Made by a program: the position numbers and the translations under genes. Below the pieces are notes generated by a model, which did not search any database, was not told where the DNA came from, and worked only from the letters and a program-made list of their open reading frames with translations. This document shows positions 35,830 through 46,372 of a DNA stretch of 64,000 nucleotides, one piece after another. Origin of the DNA: Brevundimonas mediterranea (lineage in GTDB: Bacteria; Pseudomonadota; Alphaproteobacteria; Caulobacterales; Caulobacteraceae); contig NZ_CP048751.1 of assembly GCF_011064825.1 (NCBI RefSeq), positions 1,364,001 to 1,428,000 on the forward strand, in the 5' to 3' direction. Positions within the stretch are counted from its first letter, which is position 1; each line of letters starts with the position of its first letter.

Positions 35830-36462
35830 ATGATCCGCGCGCTCAGCCTGACGGCCGCCCTGGCCCTTCTGCCCCTCTCCTCGGCGCTCGCCCAGAATGC
35901 GGCGTCCCAGAATGCGGCGTCCCAGGCGGCGCCGGCCCGGGGCGTGGCTCACGATCCCGACTCCGCCGAAGCGCGGCTCGAAGCCGCCGCCGACGCCTTT
36001 GAGGCGCGGATGGAGGCTTTCGGCAAACGGGCCGAGGCCATTTCCGAAGACCCGAATCTGAGCGAGAGCGCCCGCGGCCAGAGCATCGCCGCCCTCTGGT
36101 CCGCCTATGCGCCGGACGTCGCCGCCTTCACCGCCGAAGCCACCCGACACGCGTCCGAACTGGCCGCCGAGGCGTTGAAGGACATCGACGTCGACGCCCT
36201 GGTCGAAGACGCCCTGAACGACCCCGAGGTCAAACGCGCGATGGAAGAGGGGATGCAACAGGGCGTCGCCGCCGGAACCGGCATCGCCCGCAACAGCGCC
36301 TGGACCAATCCCGATCCCGAACAGATGGTGACCTATGGTCTGATCGCCCAGTACGCGATGGACCAGGCGGCGGACGCCGTGGTCGCGGAGGAAGAGGCGG
36401 AGGATGTGGCGCCCATCGCGCCGCCTGAACCGCCGCAAGCCCCCCAGCCGCCGGCGACCTGA
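35830..36462 (+). CDS. Secreted Ala/Glu-rich protein of unknown function
   Basis: A 210-residue protein with a signal peptide (MIRALSLTAALALLPLSSAL) starting at ATG 35830. A short direct repeat (NAASQNAASQAA) follows the cleavage site. The middle is a helical bundle (DAFEARMEAFGKRAEAISED), and the tail is Pro/Ala/Glu-rich (EEAEDVAPIAPPEPP), resembling a periplasmic linker. No known family is recognised. A truncated paralogue lies directly upstream. An envelope or periplasmic role is likely. Confidence 0.65.
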   Translation: MIRALSLTAALALLPLSSALAQNAASQNAASQAAPARGVAHDPDSAEARLEAAADAFEARMEAFGKRAEAISEDPNLSESARGQSIAALWSAYAPDVAAFTAEATRHASELAAEALKDIDVDALVEDALNDPEVKRAMEEGMQQGVAAGTGIARNSAWTNPDPEQMVTYGLIAQYAMDQAADAVVAEEEAEDVAPIAPPEPPQAPQPPAT

Positions 36463-36540
36463 CCCGGTTTCGCCGTCCGCGTCTGATGAAGGCGTCGCCC
36501 GGCCTTGACCGCCGCCGCCATTACAGCGACATCGCGCCGC

Positions 36541-37191
36541 ATGTCCGCCCTGCCCGTCGATCCGCACCTCTATTCGACCTTTCTGGGGGTGATGGTGGTG
36601 ATGGCCATCACACCGGGCCCCGCCAATCTGTTCGCGGTCGCGACCGGGGTGGAGAAGGGCCGCGCCTCGGCCTTGGTCGGGGTGGTGGGCATGAACTGCG
36701 CCACCCTGGTCTGGTTCGCCGCCGCCGCCCTGGGGCTGGGCGCCCTGGTCAAGGCCTTTCCCGACGCCTTTCACCTGATCGCCATAGGGGGAGCCCTCTA
36801 TGTCGCCTGGCTGGGGATCAAGGCCCTGCGCGGCGCCTGGCGCGACGCCGCCCCCGCCGACCCCCAGCAGCCCGATCACGCCGTCGCGGTGCGCAAGGGC
36901 CGCAGCGCCTTCGTCGACGGTTTCGCGGTCCAGATCGCCAACCCCAAGGCCATCCTGTTCTTCACCGCCGTCCTGCCGCCGTTTCTGGACGTCGAGCGGC
37001 CCGTCGCGCCGCAGCTGGCCCTGTTCGCCCTGGCCGTCATCGGCATGGATATGATGTCGATGAGCGCCTACGCCCTGTCCGGCGCCGCCTTGTCGCAGCG
37101 CATGCAGCAACCCCGGTTCCGGCGCGGTTTCGGCCTGTTCGTCGGCGTCCTTTTGCTGACGGCGGCGGTACTGATCGTATTGCGGCTCTAG
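36541..37191 (+). CDS. LysE-family translocator
   Basis: A 216-residue inner-membrane exporter of the LysE/RhtB superfamily, which moves amino acids or related compounds out. ATG 36541 is chosen since the family begins near FLGVMVVMAITPGPANLF, whose TPGPAN motif is diagnostic. A second motif, FAVQIANPKAILFF, lies near residue 135. About six hydrophobic helices are seen. It stands alone; the substrate cannot be told from sequence. Confidence 0.88.
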   Translation: MSALPVDPHLYSTFLGVMVVMAITPGPANLFAVATGVEKGRASALVGVVGMNCATLVWFAAAALGLGALVKAFPDAFHLIAIGGALYVAWLGIKALRGAWRDAAPADPQQPDHAVAVRKGRSAFVDGFAVQIANPKAILFFTAVLPPFLDVERPVAPQLALFALAVIGMDMMSMSAYALSGAALSQRMQQPRFRRGFGLFVGVLLLTAAVLIVLRL

Positions 37192-37288
37192 ACGCAGCCC
37201 GGCTTCGTCCTAGATTGGTGGGGAACATGGCCGTTCATGCGCCGTTCAGCCGCCAGCGCGCCCGAATGGGCGATCAAGGAGTCGATTC

Positions 37289-37867
37289 ATGAAAGCCCTA
37301 TCCAGAAAGACGCCGGCGCTCAGAGCCCTGGCGATGACGGCTGTCGCGGGACTGGCCCTGGCCGCCTGCGCCACCGCCACCCCCTATCAACCCGCCGGCT
37401 TCAACGGCGAACGCGGCGGCTATGCCGAACAGCGGGTCGAGAACAACCGCTATCGCGTCAGCTTCGCCGGAAACTCGGTGACCTCGCGCGAACAGGTCGA
37501 GATGTCCCTGCTGCTGCGTTCGGCCGAACTGACGGTCGAGAGCGGCTATGACTGGTTCGCCACCGTGAACCGCGCCACCGACCGCGACACCCGCTACGTC
37601 ACCACGCCGGACCCCTTCTACAGCCGCTACAACAGCTTCTACGGCCCCTACTGGGGTCCGTCCTGGCGCTATTACCGCGGCGGTTTCTGGAGCCCCTGGG
37701 ACAGCTGGAGCAACGACTTCGACACGCGTCAGATCGACCGCTACGAAGCCAACGCCGAGATCATCATGGGCCGCGGTCCCAAGCCCGCCGGCGACCCCAA
37801 CGCCTTCGACGCCCGCGAAGTGGTCCAGAACCTGTCCTCGCGCGTCACCCGGCCGCCGCTGCGCTGA
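37289..37867 (+). CDS. CC0125/CC1285-type lipoprotein
   Basis: A 192-residue predicted lipoprotein with lipobox LALAAC near residue 27. The conserved part reads YRVSFAGNSVTSREQVEMSL, then LRSAELTVESGYDWF, matching a lipoprotein family best known from Caulobacter. A tyrosine/glycine/tryptophan-rich stretch (FYGPYWGPSWRYYRGGFWSP) follows. Function is unknown; it is probably anchored at the envelope. A strong terminator follows. Confidence 0.8.
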   Translation: MKALSRKTPALRALAMTAVAGLALAACATATPYQPAGFNGERGGYAEQRVENNRYRVSFAGNSVTSREQVEMSLLLRSAELTVESGYDWFATVNRATDRDTRYVTTPDPFYSRYNSFYGPYWGPSWRYYRGGFWSPWDSWSNDFDTRQIDRYEANAEIIMGRGPKPAGDPNAFDAREVVQNLSSRVTRPPLR

Positions 37868-37890
37868 GGCGCAGACGAGCGCAAAAAAGG

Positions 37891-37924
37891 AAAGGCCCGG
37901 AACTGCGGTTCCGGGCCTTTGTCG
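37891..37924. terminator. Bidirectional terminator
   Basis: A 13-base perfect stem (AAAGGCCCGGAAC/GTTCCGGGCCTTT) with a TGCG loop lies between the convergent lipoprotein and serine hydrolase genes. It has T runs on both sides. Confidence 0.85.
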
Positions 37925-37941
37925 TTTCAGGGCGCGCCCGA

Positions 37942-39033
37942 CTATTTCATGGCCGCCAGGGCGTGGCCGGCGATCAGGGCGTCGGCCAGGCCGTGCGGAT
38001 TGCGGACATTGAAGTTCTCGGTCGTCACCACCACGACCGTGTCCAGGTCCGGAACGATCACCACCTTGTTGCCGCCGGTCCCCGCCATCGCCCAGGCCGG
38101 ATGCGGCCTTCCCCCGACCTGATAGGTCGGCAGCCAGACCAGATAGCCATAGTCGCCCCGTTCGGGATCGACCGTGGAATGCGGGGCGGTCATGGCCTTC
38201 GCAAAGGCCTCCGGCAGGACTTGGCGCCCGTCCCAACGCCCCTGGTTCAGCAACAGCTGGCCCAGGGTCAGCAGGTCGCGGCTGCGCAGGCCCAGGCCGC
38301 CGCCGCCCTGGGCCAGGCCCAGGGGCGAGGTCTGCCACTGCTCGCCCTCGATCCCCAGCGGACCGAACAGGGCGTCGCGCGCAAAGGCCTGAAGCGGTTC
38401 GCCCGTCGCCGCCTGGACCACGGCGCCCAGGGTGGTCACGCCGGCGGTGCAATAGCTGAAGGCCCGGCCATAGGGCTGGTCCTCGGGCTTGGGAATCCAG
38501 GCCGGAAAGCCCCGGATCGGCAGGTCCAGGGCGAACTTGACCCAGTCCTCGATCAGATACATCCGCTCCTCGTTGCCGCGCGAGAAGGAATTGTCGTCGT
38601 CGCATTCCAGCAGCGAACTCATGGTCAGCAGGTCCTCGACCGTGATCGCGGCCTTGCGCGGGTCGGGATTGTCGAACGGCCCATGGTCGGCGACGAAGGG
38701 CAGGATCGGGGCGTCGACGCTGGCGATGTCGCCGCGCGCGACGGCGGCGCCGACCAGCATGGCGGTGACGGTCTTGGTCACGGAGCGGGTGTTGCGCCGG
38801 CTCTCACGGCCCGCTTCATCGAAATAGACCTCGTGCACCAGCCGGCCGTGGCGGGCGATCAGGACGCTGGTGATCTTCTGGAAGGTCCCGGCGCGGACGG
38901 CGGCGTCCATGGCCGCCAGCCCCTCGGCCGAGACCCCCTGGCTTTCAGGCGCGGCGACGGGCCAGGCCGGATCGGCCGCGACGGGGGACGAGACGAGAGC
39001 GAGCCCGAGGGCCGCGACAAGCAGGGAACGCAT
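37942..39033 (-). CDS. Serine hydrolase, beta-lactamase/class C family
   Basis: A 363-residue periplasmic serine hydrolase. Signal peptide (LLVAALGLALVSSPVAA) with start ATG 39033. The SxxK nucleophile motif is SVTKTV, and the Tyr-x-x motif is YCT. A LLTMSSLLECDDDNSFSRGN stretch and a C-terminal AGTGGNKVVIVPDLD (in the place of KTG) follow, as in esterase-type members of beta-lactamase clan SE. It more likely acts as an esterase or peptidase than as a drug-inactivating lactamase. It lies downstream of a divergent AraC regulator. Confidence 0.85.
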   Translation of the reverse strand: MRSLLVAALGLALVSSPVAADPAWPVAAPESQGVSAEGLAAMDAAVRAGTFQKITSVLIARHGRLVHEVYFDEAGRESRRNTRSVTKTVTAMLVGAAVARGDIASVDAPILPFVADHGPFDNPDPRKAAITVEDLLTMSSLLECDDDNSFSRGNEERMYLIEDWVKFALDLPIRGFPAWIPKPEDQPYGRAFSYCTAGVTTLGAVVQAATGEPLQAFARDALFGPLGIEGEQWQTSPLGLAQGGGGLGLRSRDLLTLGQLLLNQGRWDGRQVLPEAFAKAMTAPHSTVDPERGDYGYLVWLPTYQVGGRPHPAWAMAGTGGNKVVIVPDLDTVVVVTTENFNVRNPHGLADALIAGHALAAMK

Positions 39034-39107
39034 GACAATCCTTGAGAGAGGCGAGACCCGAGGTGTGGCAGGATGCGCGCGCCGGGTCTTGAACAGGTGA
39101 AACCGGC

Positions 39108-39917
39108 TCAGGCGAACAGGGCGCGATAGCGGCCGGGCGTCAGGCCGTAGATATGACCGAACTCGCGGGTCAGATGGCTCTGGTCGGCATAGCCGCCGAG
39201 CGCGGCCAGTTCGGCCAGGTCCACGCCCCGAGCCAGACGGCCCGCGGCGCGATCAGCCCGCGCCTGGCGAATGGCGGCCGCCGGCGAACGGCCGAAATGG
39301 CGACGATAGCGGCGCGCCAGTGAAACGGCGTGGACGCCGACGATGCGGGCCACGGTCGCCACCTCCAGCCCTGGCTGATCCGCCAGGTCGTGCAGAACCT
39401 CATGGGCCCGCAGCAGCCACTCCGGCGCCGGATCCTCGTTCAGGTCGCCGGGGGTCAGCACCGCCGCCGCCAGATCCAGGGTCAGCCCCTCCATCACGAC
39501 CGCGTCTCCAGCCGCGAACCGGCCGGCCACCCCGATCAGACGTCGCGCCGCGCCTTCGGCCAGGGCGCCGCGCAACCGCATGGGGTCGCCGCGCCCGGCG
39601 CTCTTCGGGGGATCGAAACTGATGGACAGGAAGCGGCCGCCGGCGGCGGTGAAACAGTCGCGATGTTCGACGCCCGGCGGATTCCACACCAGGGCGCCGG
39701 GGCCGAAGGCGGCGCCCCTGGGCGTCAGGGGGTCGTGCGCCAGGCTGCAATAGCCGTCGTCGAGCGCCAGGATGAAATGGGCGTCGTCATGGGCGTGAAA
39801 CACGACGCTCTCGGGCGGACGGTCGGCGATCCACAGGCCGACGCGGAACCCCCCGGCCTCGACCGTCCGCGAGGCGGCGCCGAAGAAGTCGCCCGACGAC
39901 AGATGTGGTCTGGCCAT
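39108..39917 (-). CDS. AraC-family transcriptional regulator
   Basis: A 269-residue regulator. The N-terminal cupin (residues 10-110, with FHAHDDAHFILALDDGY) is the ligand part. The C-terminal double helix-turn-helix contains VARIVGVHAVSLARRYRRHF and the final LAALGGYADQSHLTREFGHI helix. Starts at ATG 39917. It lies upstream of the serine hydrolase on the same strand (75-base gap), so the two may be co-transcribed. Targets are unknown. Confidence 0.9.
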   Translation of the reverse strand: MARPHLSSGDFFGAASRTVEAGGFRVGLWIADRPPESVVFHAHDDAHFILALDDGYCSLAHDPLTPRGAAFGPGALVWNPPGVEHRDCFTAAGGRFLSISFDPPKSAGRGDPMRLRGALAEGAARRLIGVAGRFAAGDAVVMEGLTLDLAAAVLTPGDLNEDPAPEWLLRAHEVLHDLADQPGLEVATVARIVGVHAVSLARRYRRHFGRSPAAAIRQARADRAAGRLARGVDLAELAALGGYADQSHLTREFGHIYGLTPGRYRALFA

Positions 39918-39976
39918 GAACCGATCCCCGCGCGGCCTCTCCCGCCACGCTTGGCATCATGCGCGGGACTGACGCA

Positions 39977-40009
39977 AAGAAAAAGGCCCGGAACCTGGGT
40001 TCCGGGCCT
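39977..40009 (-). terminator. Terminator of the rimP-nusA-ylxR-infB operon
   Basis: An 11-base stem (AGGCCCGGAAC with its complement) is followed on the minus strand by TTTTTCTTT, about 30 bases past the infB stop. The stem sequence is shared with the hairpin at 37891. Confidence 0.85.
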
Positions 40010-40037
40010 GTCTCTTTCGATGCTTGCGAACCCGGAC

Positions 40038-43000
40038 CTAGTCCAGGGTGCGCTTGATCTCTTCGACCGTGAAGCACTCGATGTAGTCGCCTTCCTTGAT
40101 GTCCTGGAAGCCCTGGAACTGCATGCCGCATTCCTGGCCGGCCGTGACTTCGTTGACCTCGTCCTTGAAGCGTTTGAGCGTGTTGAGCACGCCCAGCTCC
40201 AGAACCACCACATCGTCGCGGATGATGCGGACGCGGGCGCCCTTGCGGACCACGCCTTCCGACACCCGGCAACCGGCGATCTTGCCGATCTTGGAGATGT
40301 CGAACACCTGCAGCACGGCGGCGTTGCCCAGGAAGGTTTCCCGTTGCAGCGGCGCCAGCATGCCGGACAGCACGCCTTTGATATCGTCCAGCAGGTCGTA
40401 GATGATCGAATAGTAGCGGATCTCGACGCCCTCGCGCTCGGCCAGATCACGCGCCTGTTTCGACGCACGGACGTTGAAGCCGAGGATCGGCGCGCCGGCC
40501 GACTTGGCCAGGTTGACGTCGCTCTCGGTGATGCCGCCGGCGCCGGAATAGACGGTGCGGGCGCGCACCTCGTCGGTGCTCATCTTGTCCAGCGAGCTGA
40601 CGATGGCTTCGGCCGAACCCTGCACGTCCGCCTTGATGACGACCGGCAGTTCCGAGACCTTCTTGGACTGCAGGCGGGACATCATGTCGACCAGCGACAC
40701 GGAACCGCCCGAGACCTGGGCCTTTTCGCGCTTCACCCGCTGACGGTATTCGGTCAGCTCGCGGGCGCGGGCTTCGGATTCCACCACGGCGAAGACGTCG
40801 CCCGGAGACGGGGCCTCGTCCAGGCCGAGGATCTCGACCGGGACGGACGGACCGGCTTCGGTCAGTTGCTCGTTGCGTTCGTTCAGCAGGGCGCGAACCT
40901 TGCCCCACGATCCGCCGGCCACGACGATGTCGCCGCGCTTCAGCGTGCCGCGCTTGATCAGGACGGTGCCGACGGGGCCGCGGCCCTTGTCCAGCTTGGC
41001 CTCGATGACCACGCCCTCGGCCGAGCGATCGGCGTTGGCGCGCAGATCCATGACCTCGGCCTGGACCAGGATGGCTTCCAGCAGGCCGTCGAGGTTCATC
41101 CGCTCCTTGGCCGAGACCTCGATGATCTGGGTCTCGCCGCCCAGGTTTTCGGCGATGACTTCGTGCTGCAGCAGCTCGTTGACGACCTTCTGAGACGTCG
41201 CCCCCGGCTTGTCCATCTTGTTGACCGCGACGATCAGCGGGGCGCCGGCCGCCTTGGCGTGCTGGATGGCCTCGATGGTCTGCGGCATGACGCCGTCGTC
41301 GGCGGCCACGACCAGCACCACGATGTCGGTCACATTGGCGCCGCGCGCCCGCATGGCCGAGAAGGCGGCGTGGCCCGGGGTGTCCAGGAAGGTGACCTTC
41401 TGGCCGTCGTCCAGGCGCACCTGATAGGCGCCGATATGCTGGGTAATGCCGCCGGCTTCGCCGCCCGCGACGTCGGTGGTGCGCAGGGCGTCCAGCAGCG
41501 AGGTCTTGCCGTGGTCGACGTGGCCCATGATGGCCACGACGGGGGCGCGGACATCGGCCGCTTCCGCGTCGTCGGCGTCGCCCAGGAAGCCGAATTCGAT
41601 GTCGGATTCAGAGACGCGCTTGACCGCCATGCCGAACTCTTCGGCCACCAGTTCGGCGGTGTCGGAGTCGATCACGTCGTTGATCTTCATCATCAGGCCC
41701 TGTTTCATCAGGAACTTGATGATGTCGACGCCGCGCACGGCCATCCGGTTGGACAGCTCCTGCACGGTGATGATGTCAGGGATGACCACTTCGCGCGGAC
41801 GGTTGGGCGCATCGGTCGATCCGCCCTTGCGCTTTTCCTTCTCGCGTTCGCGGGCGCGGCGGACCGAGGCCAGCGAGCGCATGCGCTCGGCGGCGTCGCC
41901 GTCGCCGACCACGGACTGGATGGTCATGCGGCCTTCGCGGCGCTTCGGCTCGCCGCGGGTGCGGCTGACCGCCTTGCCGGCGTCGGAGAAACGCTTCTCC
42001 CGATCATCGTCGCGACCGACCGGACGGCCGAAGCCGGCGCCGGGGGCGCGGCTGGGGCGGGCCACTTCGGCCTGGGCCGGAGGGGCGTTGGGGGTCGGAC
42101 GACCGCCAGGACCGGTGCGCGAGCCGCCGGGACGAGCGGCGCCGGGGGCGGGACGCGGGTTCAGGGCCGAATAGCGGACCGGCTCTGCCGGCTTGGCGCC
42201 TTGCGGACGACCTGCGCCGCCGGGACCCGGGCGGGCGCCCTGGGGACGGTCGGCTTGCGGACGGTCGGTCTGCGGGCGATCCGTATAGGACCGTTCGCCG
42301 CCGCCCATCGCCTGTTCACGGGCCGAACGACCGCCGAAGGCGGGACGCTCGGGGGCCGCGCGCTGCGGATTGCCGGGCTTGGGCACGCGCTGGCCGAAGT
42401 TGACCACCGGACGAGCCGGAGCCGCCGGACGGGCCGGAGCGGCGGGCGCCGGGGTCGCGGCGGCCGTCGGCGCAGGCGTCGTGGCAGGCGTCGGGGCGAC
42501 CGGAGCCGGCGTCGGTGCTGCGGCGACGGGCGCAGCGGGTTTGGGCGCGGGCTTGGCCGGCTGGGGCGCGGCGGCCGTCAGCTTGGCGGCCTGGGCGCGG
42601 GCGGCTTCGGCGGCGGCCTGAGCGGCGGCGGCCTCGTCGCGCGCCGCCTGGGCGGCGCGTTCCGTGGCGGCGGCGCGTTCGCGTTCGGCGGCTTCACGCG
42701 CGGCCTTCTCGGCGACGGCGGCGCGTTCACGCTCGGCGTTGGCCTGGGTCGCGACGGCGATGGCGCGACGACGGGCTTCCTGCTCCTCAGGCGACAGGGC
42801 GCCGCCGACGGGTTGCGACGTGCGCTGACCCTGCGGGCGGTTCTGCGACGACGACTGCTGCGGACGCGCCACGTCGAAGCCCTGCGGGCGTTGCGGCCCG
42901 CCGGCGCCGGGTCGACGCTTGGTCTCGACCACCACCGTCTTGGACCGCCCGTGGCTGAAGCTCTGCTTGACGGTCCCGGTCGGGACCGATCCCACAACGC

Positions 43001-43121
43001 GCGGCTTCAGGCTCAGCGGGGCGCGCGGCCCCGTCTGGGACGGCGTGCCGCCCTGATTGCCCTGGCTCGCACCTTGGCCCGAACCCTGGCCTTGGTTGGT
43101 CTTGTCGTTTTCGTCGCTCAT
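40038..43121 (-). CDS. infB: Translation initiation factor IF-2
   Basis: A 1027-residue GTPase that places fMet-tRNA on the 30S subunit. The N-terminal 400 or so residues are an Ala/Pro/Arg-rich low-complexity region with an Ala/Glu/Arg coiled coil, typical of alphaproteobacterial IF-2. The G-domain has [20 protein letters not shown] and NKMDKP. Domains II-IV follow, with the C-terminal fMet-binding part ending IKRTLD. The last gene of its operon; ylxR lies 106 bases upstream. Confidence 0.97.
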   Translation of the reverse strand: MSDENDKTNQGQGSGQGASQGNQGGTPSQTGPRAPLSLKPRVVGSVPTGTVKQSFSHGRSKTVVVETKRRPGAGGPQRPQGFDVARPQQSSSQNRPQGQRTSQPVGGALSPEEQEARRRAIAVATQANAERERAAVAEKAAREAAERERAAATERAAQAARDEAAAAQAAAEAARAQAAKLTAAAPQPAKPAPKPAAPVAAAPTPAPVAPTPATTPAPTAAATPAPAAPARPAAPARPVVNFGQRVPKPGNPQRAAPERPAFGGRSAREQAMGGGERSYTDRPQTDRPQADRPQGARPGPGGAGRPQGAKPAEPVRYSALNPRPAPGAARPGGSRTGPGGRPTPNAPPAQAEVARPSRAPGAGFGRPVGRDDDREKRFSDAGKAVSRTRGEPKRREGRMTIQSVVGDGDAAERMRSLASVRRAREREKEKRKGGSTDAPNRPREVVIPDIITVQELSNRMAVRGVDIIKFLMKQGLMMKINDVIDSDTAELVAEEFGMAVKRVSESDIEFGFLGDADDAEAADVRAPVVAIMGHVDHGKTSLLDALRTTDVAGGEAGGITQHIGAYQVRLDDGQKVTFLDTPGHAAFSAMRARGANVTDIVVLVVAADDGVMPQTIEAIQHAKAAGAPLIVAVNKMDKPGATSQKVVNELLQHEVIAENLGGETQIIEVSAKERMNLDGLLEAILVQAEVMDLRANADRSAEGVVIEAKLDKGRGPVGTVLIKRGTLKRGDIVVAGGSWGKVRALLNERNEQLTEAGPSVPVEILGLDEAPSPGDVFAVVESEARARELTEYRQRVKREKAQVSGGSVSLVDMMSRLQSKKVSELPVVIKADVQGSAEAIVSSLDKMSTDEVRARTVYSGAGGITESDVNLAKSAGAPILGFNVRASKQARDLAEREGVEIRYYSIIYDLLDDIKGVLSGMLAPLQRETFLGNAAVLQVFDISKIGKIAGCRVSEGVVRKGARVRIIRDDVVVLELGVLNTLKRFKDEVNEVTAGQECGMQFQGFQDIKEGDYIECFTVEEIKRTLD

Positions 43122-43227
43122 CCGGTCGCTTTACTAGGGGCGGAAAATCCCGCCGTCGTCTCAATGCACATGAACGACCGTGAGCCCGTCTCCGCCCTTG
43201 GAGACAGGCCCTCGGCCGCCAAAATCC

Positions 43228-43902
43228 TCAGCTCGCCCCACCTTTATCAAGGTCAGTCGGGGTTGCTCCCGCCGATCCGTCCCCGTCCCTGGGAATATCC
43301 CAGTGAGCGGGGCGAAGCGGCCGAAATCCAGCCAGTCGTTCGACCTCCATGGTCCAACGCTCGGCCCTTCCGCCCGCAAGCAGGACGGCGTGTATCGCAT
43401 TTTCCAGCCCAAGGGCCAAACTCAAATCGTCCACAGTGAACGCGCCGCAGACTTTCGCGGTCTGATGGCGGGCCAGGGCGAGGATTTTGCCACGCCCGTC
43501 GGCCGAGCCGTCGGCGGCCTCGATCACCCAGGCGACCTTGCCGGCCCGCAGATTGGCGGCGGACTTTTCGAAGCCAGAGATAAGCACGCCTTCGCGCCGG
43601 GCAAGACCCAGCTGGTCGAGACAGCGCCGGAACAGCAGCCGTTCGACGATATCGGCCAGGTCGGCCGGGGCGGTCAGCTTCATCTTGGCGGCGCGGGTGA
43701 AGCCGTTCTTCTTGACCGCCGTCTCGATCGACGTGCGGCTGGCTTCGACCCACAGGCCGCGGCCGGGCAGTTTCCTGCCCAGGTCGGGAACCACCTGGCC
43801 ATCGGGCCCGGCGACGAAACGGATCAGGCGAGATTCGTCCATGACCTCGTGAGAGACGAGGTCCCGGCGTTCCCGATCAATCGTTGCGTCGCGCAAGCTC
43901 AT
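43228..43902 (-). CDS. ylxR: YlxR-like RNA-binding protein (DUF448) with C-terminal L7Ae-like domain
   Basis: A 224-residue protein. The N-terminal DUF448/YlxR fold carries RRDLVSHEVMDESRLIRFV and a basic LGRKLPGRGLWV loop for nucleic acid. The second part (LARREGVLISGFEK and on) resembles an L7Ae-like RNA binder. This fusion is common in alphaproteobacteria, always between nusA and infB, as here. YlxR proteins have been tied to RNase P and transcription-translation control. Start ATG 43902, 18 bases after nusA. Confidence 0.9.
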   Translation of the reverse strand: MSLRDATIDRERRDLVSHEVMDESRLIRFVAGPDGQVVPDLGRKLPGRGLWVEASRTSIETAVKKNGFTRAAKMKLTAPADLADIVERLLFRRCLDQLGLARREGVLISGFEKSAANLRAGKVAWVIEAADGSADGRGKILALARHQTAKVCGAFTVDDLSLALGLENAIHAVLLAGGRAERWTMEVERLAGFRPLRPAHWDIPRDGDGSAGATPTDLDKGGAS

Positions 43903-43920
43903 ATGTGGCCAGGTCTCCCA

Positions 43921-45684
43921 TCACGCGTTCGACGGTTCGGAGTCGTCCTCGGCGAGGACCTCCGCATCGTCGGAAGCGTCGTCTGAACCGTCGGCGTCGG
44001 CTTCGGTTTCAGCCGGCGCGTCGCCGAACACCTGGTCCGGGTCGTATTCGCCGTCGGCGAAGTCTTCCTCGGCCTCTTCCGGCGCAGGCTGCGGCAGTTC
44101 CGAGGCGTCGATCCAGCCGGCGGCCACACGGGCCTGCAGGATCAGCATTTCGGCGTCTTCCTGGGCCAGGTTGAAGCTTTCCAGCACGCCGGGGACCTTG
44201 ACCCGTTCGCCGTTCTTCACTTCGTAGCCGCCGCGGATCTCGTCGGTGGCCAGGTCGGCCAGGTCCTCGACGGTCTTGACCCCGCCTTCGCCCAGGGCGA
44301 CGGCCATGGCCAGGGTCACGCCCGGCACCTGCAGCACGCCGTCCTCGACGCCCAGTTCGACGCGCTTGGCGTCCAGCTCGGCGGCCTTGCGGTCCAGGAA
44401 GTCGCGGGCGCGGGCCTGCAGCTCCTCGGCGGTCTCCTCGTCGAAGCCTTCGATCTCCGAGACTTCATAGGGGTCGACATAGGCCAGGTCTTCGATCGTG
44501 GCGAAGCCTTCGGTGACCAGCAGCTGGGCGATGACTTCGTCCACGTCCAGGGCTTCCTGGAACAGGCCGGTGCGCTCGCTGAACTCGCGCTGGCGACGCT
44601 CAGAGTCCTGGGACTCGGTGATGATGTCGATCTGCCAGCCGGTCAGCTGGCTGGCCAGGCGCACGTTCTGGCCGCGACGGCCGATGGCCAGCGACAGCTG
44701 TTCGTCGGGCACGACCACTTCCACGCGGCCGGCTTCTTCGTCGAGCACGACCTTGGAGACTTCGGCCGGGGCCAGGGCGTTGACGATGAAGGTCGGCTCA
44801 TCCGGGTTCCACTGGATGATGTCGATCTTCTCGCCTTGCAGTTCGGCGACGACCGCCTGAACGCGCGAGCCGCGCATCCCGACGCAGGCGCCGACCGGAT
44901 CGATCGAGCTGTCGTTCGACAGGACGGCCATCTTGGCGCGCGAGCCCGAGTCACGGGCCGCGGCGCGGATCTCGATCACGCCGTCATAGACTTCCGGCAC
45001 TTCCTGGGCGAACAGCTTGGCCATGAAGCCGGGGTGGGCGCGCGACAGCATGACCTGCGGGCCCTTGGCCTCGGGCCGGACGTCGTAGATGTAGGTGCGG
45101 ATCCGGTCGCCGATGTTGAACACTTCGCGCGGGATGGACTGGTCGCGGCGCATGACGCCCTCGCCCCGGCCCAGGTCGACGATGGTGTTGCCGTATTCGA
45201 CGCGCTTGACCGTGCCGTTGACGATCTCGCCGACGCGATCCTTGAACTCTTCGTACTGGTTGGCGCGCTCGGCCTCGCGGACCTTTCCGGTCACGACCTG
45301 ACGGGCCATCTGGGTCTGGACGCGGCCGAACTCGAACGGCGGCAGGGTCTCGACATATTCCTTGCCGACCACGGCTTCCGGGTCGCGCTTCAGGGCGTCC
45401 TTCAGGCGCACCATGGCGCTGTCGTTGAACTCTTCCAGCTCGTCTTCCGGCTGCCAGTCGTCCTCGACGATGGTGACGTGACGGGTCAGGGCCAGCTCGC
45501 CGGTCTTGTGGTCGATCTTGGCGCGGATGTCGTGGTGGGCGCCGTAACGCGACTTGGCGCCCTTCTGGATCGCCTCCTCGATCGCCTCGATGACGACTTC
45601 GCGTTCGATGTTCTTTTCGCGGGCCACGGCCTCGGCGATCTGCAGCAGTTCGAGGCGGTTGGCGGAAATACCGGTGACGGCCAT
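43921..45684 (-). CDS. nusA: Transcription termination/antitermination factor NusA
   Basis: A 587-residue RNA polymerase-binding factor that promotes pausing and, with other Nus factors, antitermination. Visible parts are the N-terminal polymerase-binding domain (residues 1-130), an S1 fold, two KH domains ([18 protein letters not shown] and [15 protein letters not shown]) and C-terminal helix-hairpin-helix repeats. An acidic tail (EDDSEPSNA) ends it. The start overlaps the rimP stop (TGATG). Confidence 0.97.
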   Translation of the reverse strand: MAVTGISANRLELLQIAEAVAREKNIEREVVIEAIEEAIQKGAKSRYGAHHDIRAKIDHKTGELALTRHVTIVEDDWQPEDELEEFNDSAMVRLKDALKRDPEAVVGKEYVETLPPFEFGRVQTQMARQVVTGKVREAERANQYEEFKDRVGEIVNGTVKRVEYGNTIVDLGRGEGVMRRDQSIPREVFNIGDRIRTYIYDVRPEAKGPQVMLSRAHPGFMAKLFAQEVPEVYDGVIEIRAAARDSGSRAKMAVLSNDSSIDPVGACVGMRGSRVQAVVAELQGEKIDIIQWNPDEPTFIVNALAPAEVSKVVLDEEAGRVEVVVPDEQLSLAIGRRGQNVRLASQLTGWQIDIITESQDSERRQREFSERTGLFQEALDVDEVIAQLLVTEGFATIEDLAYVDPYEVSEIEGFDEETAEELQARARDFLDRKAAELDAKRVELGVEDGVLQVPGVTLAMAVALGEGGVKTVEDLADLATDEIRGGYEVKNGERVKVPGVLESFNLAQEDAEMLILQARVAAGWIDASELPQPAPEEAEEDFADGEYDPDQVFGDAPAETEADADGSDDASDDAEVLAEDDSEPSNA

Positions 45685-46283
45685 CAGGCGTTGTCCTCAG
45701 AAGGGGTCGTGGTGTCGGTTGTCAAATCGGCGGCCTCACCTTCCGGCAGGCCGTCGTCTTCAGGTTCGCCGCGCGCGGCGCGAATGGCGGCGCCCCGTTT
45801 CATCAGGGCGTCGGTCAGGACCAGTTTCGCATCGCTCAACCAGTCGAAGGGGATCAGGGCGGTCTCGTCCTCGCCGTCCAGGTCGATCAGGACATTGCCG
45901 TCCTCATAGCCGGCCAGCACGCCCTTGAAGCGCTTGCGGCCCTCGATCATCCGGTCCGTCTCCAGCCGCGCCTCCTCGCCCTCGAACAGGTCGAAGTCGA
46001 GCGGACGGGTCAGGGGGCGGTCGATGCCGGGCGATGAGACTTCCAGCATATATTCGCCGGCGATGGGGTCGGCGGCGTCGAACACCTCCGACACGGCGCG
46101 GCTCAGCTTGGCGCATTGTTCGACCGAGATGTCGTGGTCGGACGGGCGCTCGGCCATGATCTGCAGGCGCTGGCGCTTGGAGCCGGTCATCAGGCGGACG
46201 CGCACGACCTCGAGGCCCAGCGACTCCGCAATGGGGTCGATCAGCTCGAGCAGTTGGCGGTCCTGGGCGGTTCTTGCGCGCAA
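45684..46283 (-). CDS. rimP: Ribosome maturation factor RimP
   Basis: A 199-residue factor for 30S assembly. The first domain ([20 protein letters not shown]) and the [14 protein letters not shown] motif are typical. I chose TTG 46283 ([12 protein letters not shown]), which fits family starts, with TTTTGGAT upstream; a TTG at 46298 would begin within a terminator's T run. The C-terminal tail ([14 protein letters not shown]) is longer than usual. First gene of the operon. Confidence 0.93.
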   Translation of the reverse strand: MRARTAQDRQLLELIDPIAESLGLEVVRVRLMTGSKRQRLQIMAERPSDHDISVEQCAKLSRAVSEVFDAADPIAGEYMLEVSSPGIDRPLTRPLDFDLFEGEEARLETDRMIEGRKRFKGVLAGYEDGNVLIDLDGEDETALIPFDWLSDAKLVLTDALMKRGAAIRAARGEPEDDGLPEGEAADLTTDTTTPSEDNA

Positions 46284-46294
46284 GCGGCGATTAT

Positions 46295-46331
46295 CCAAAA
46301 CAAAAGCGGCGGTCCGTCCGGGCCGCCGCTT
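46295..46331 (-). terminator. Leader hairpin before rimP: attenuator or brnTA terminator
   Basis: On the minus strand AAGCGGCGG pairs with CCGCCGCTT (9 base pairs, 10-base loop) and is followed by TTGTTTTGG. It lies after the candidate promoter and 12 bases before the rimP start. The first arm can also pair with CGCCGCTT at 46289-46282, which includes the first two bases of the start codon. It could end brnTA transcripts as well as attenuate rimP-infB. Confidence 0.65.
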
Positions 46332-46372
46332 GGAACGACGCCGTTGGACGCCGGTCTAACGATGTGGAGGGC

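Noticed and set aside
35290..36462. 390-codon frame reading through both secreted protein copies
   Set aside because: The first half is a shadow frame of the truncated copy; the signal peptide at 35830 fixes the real start.
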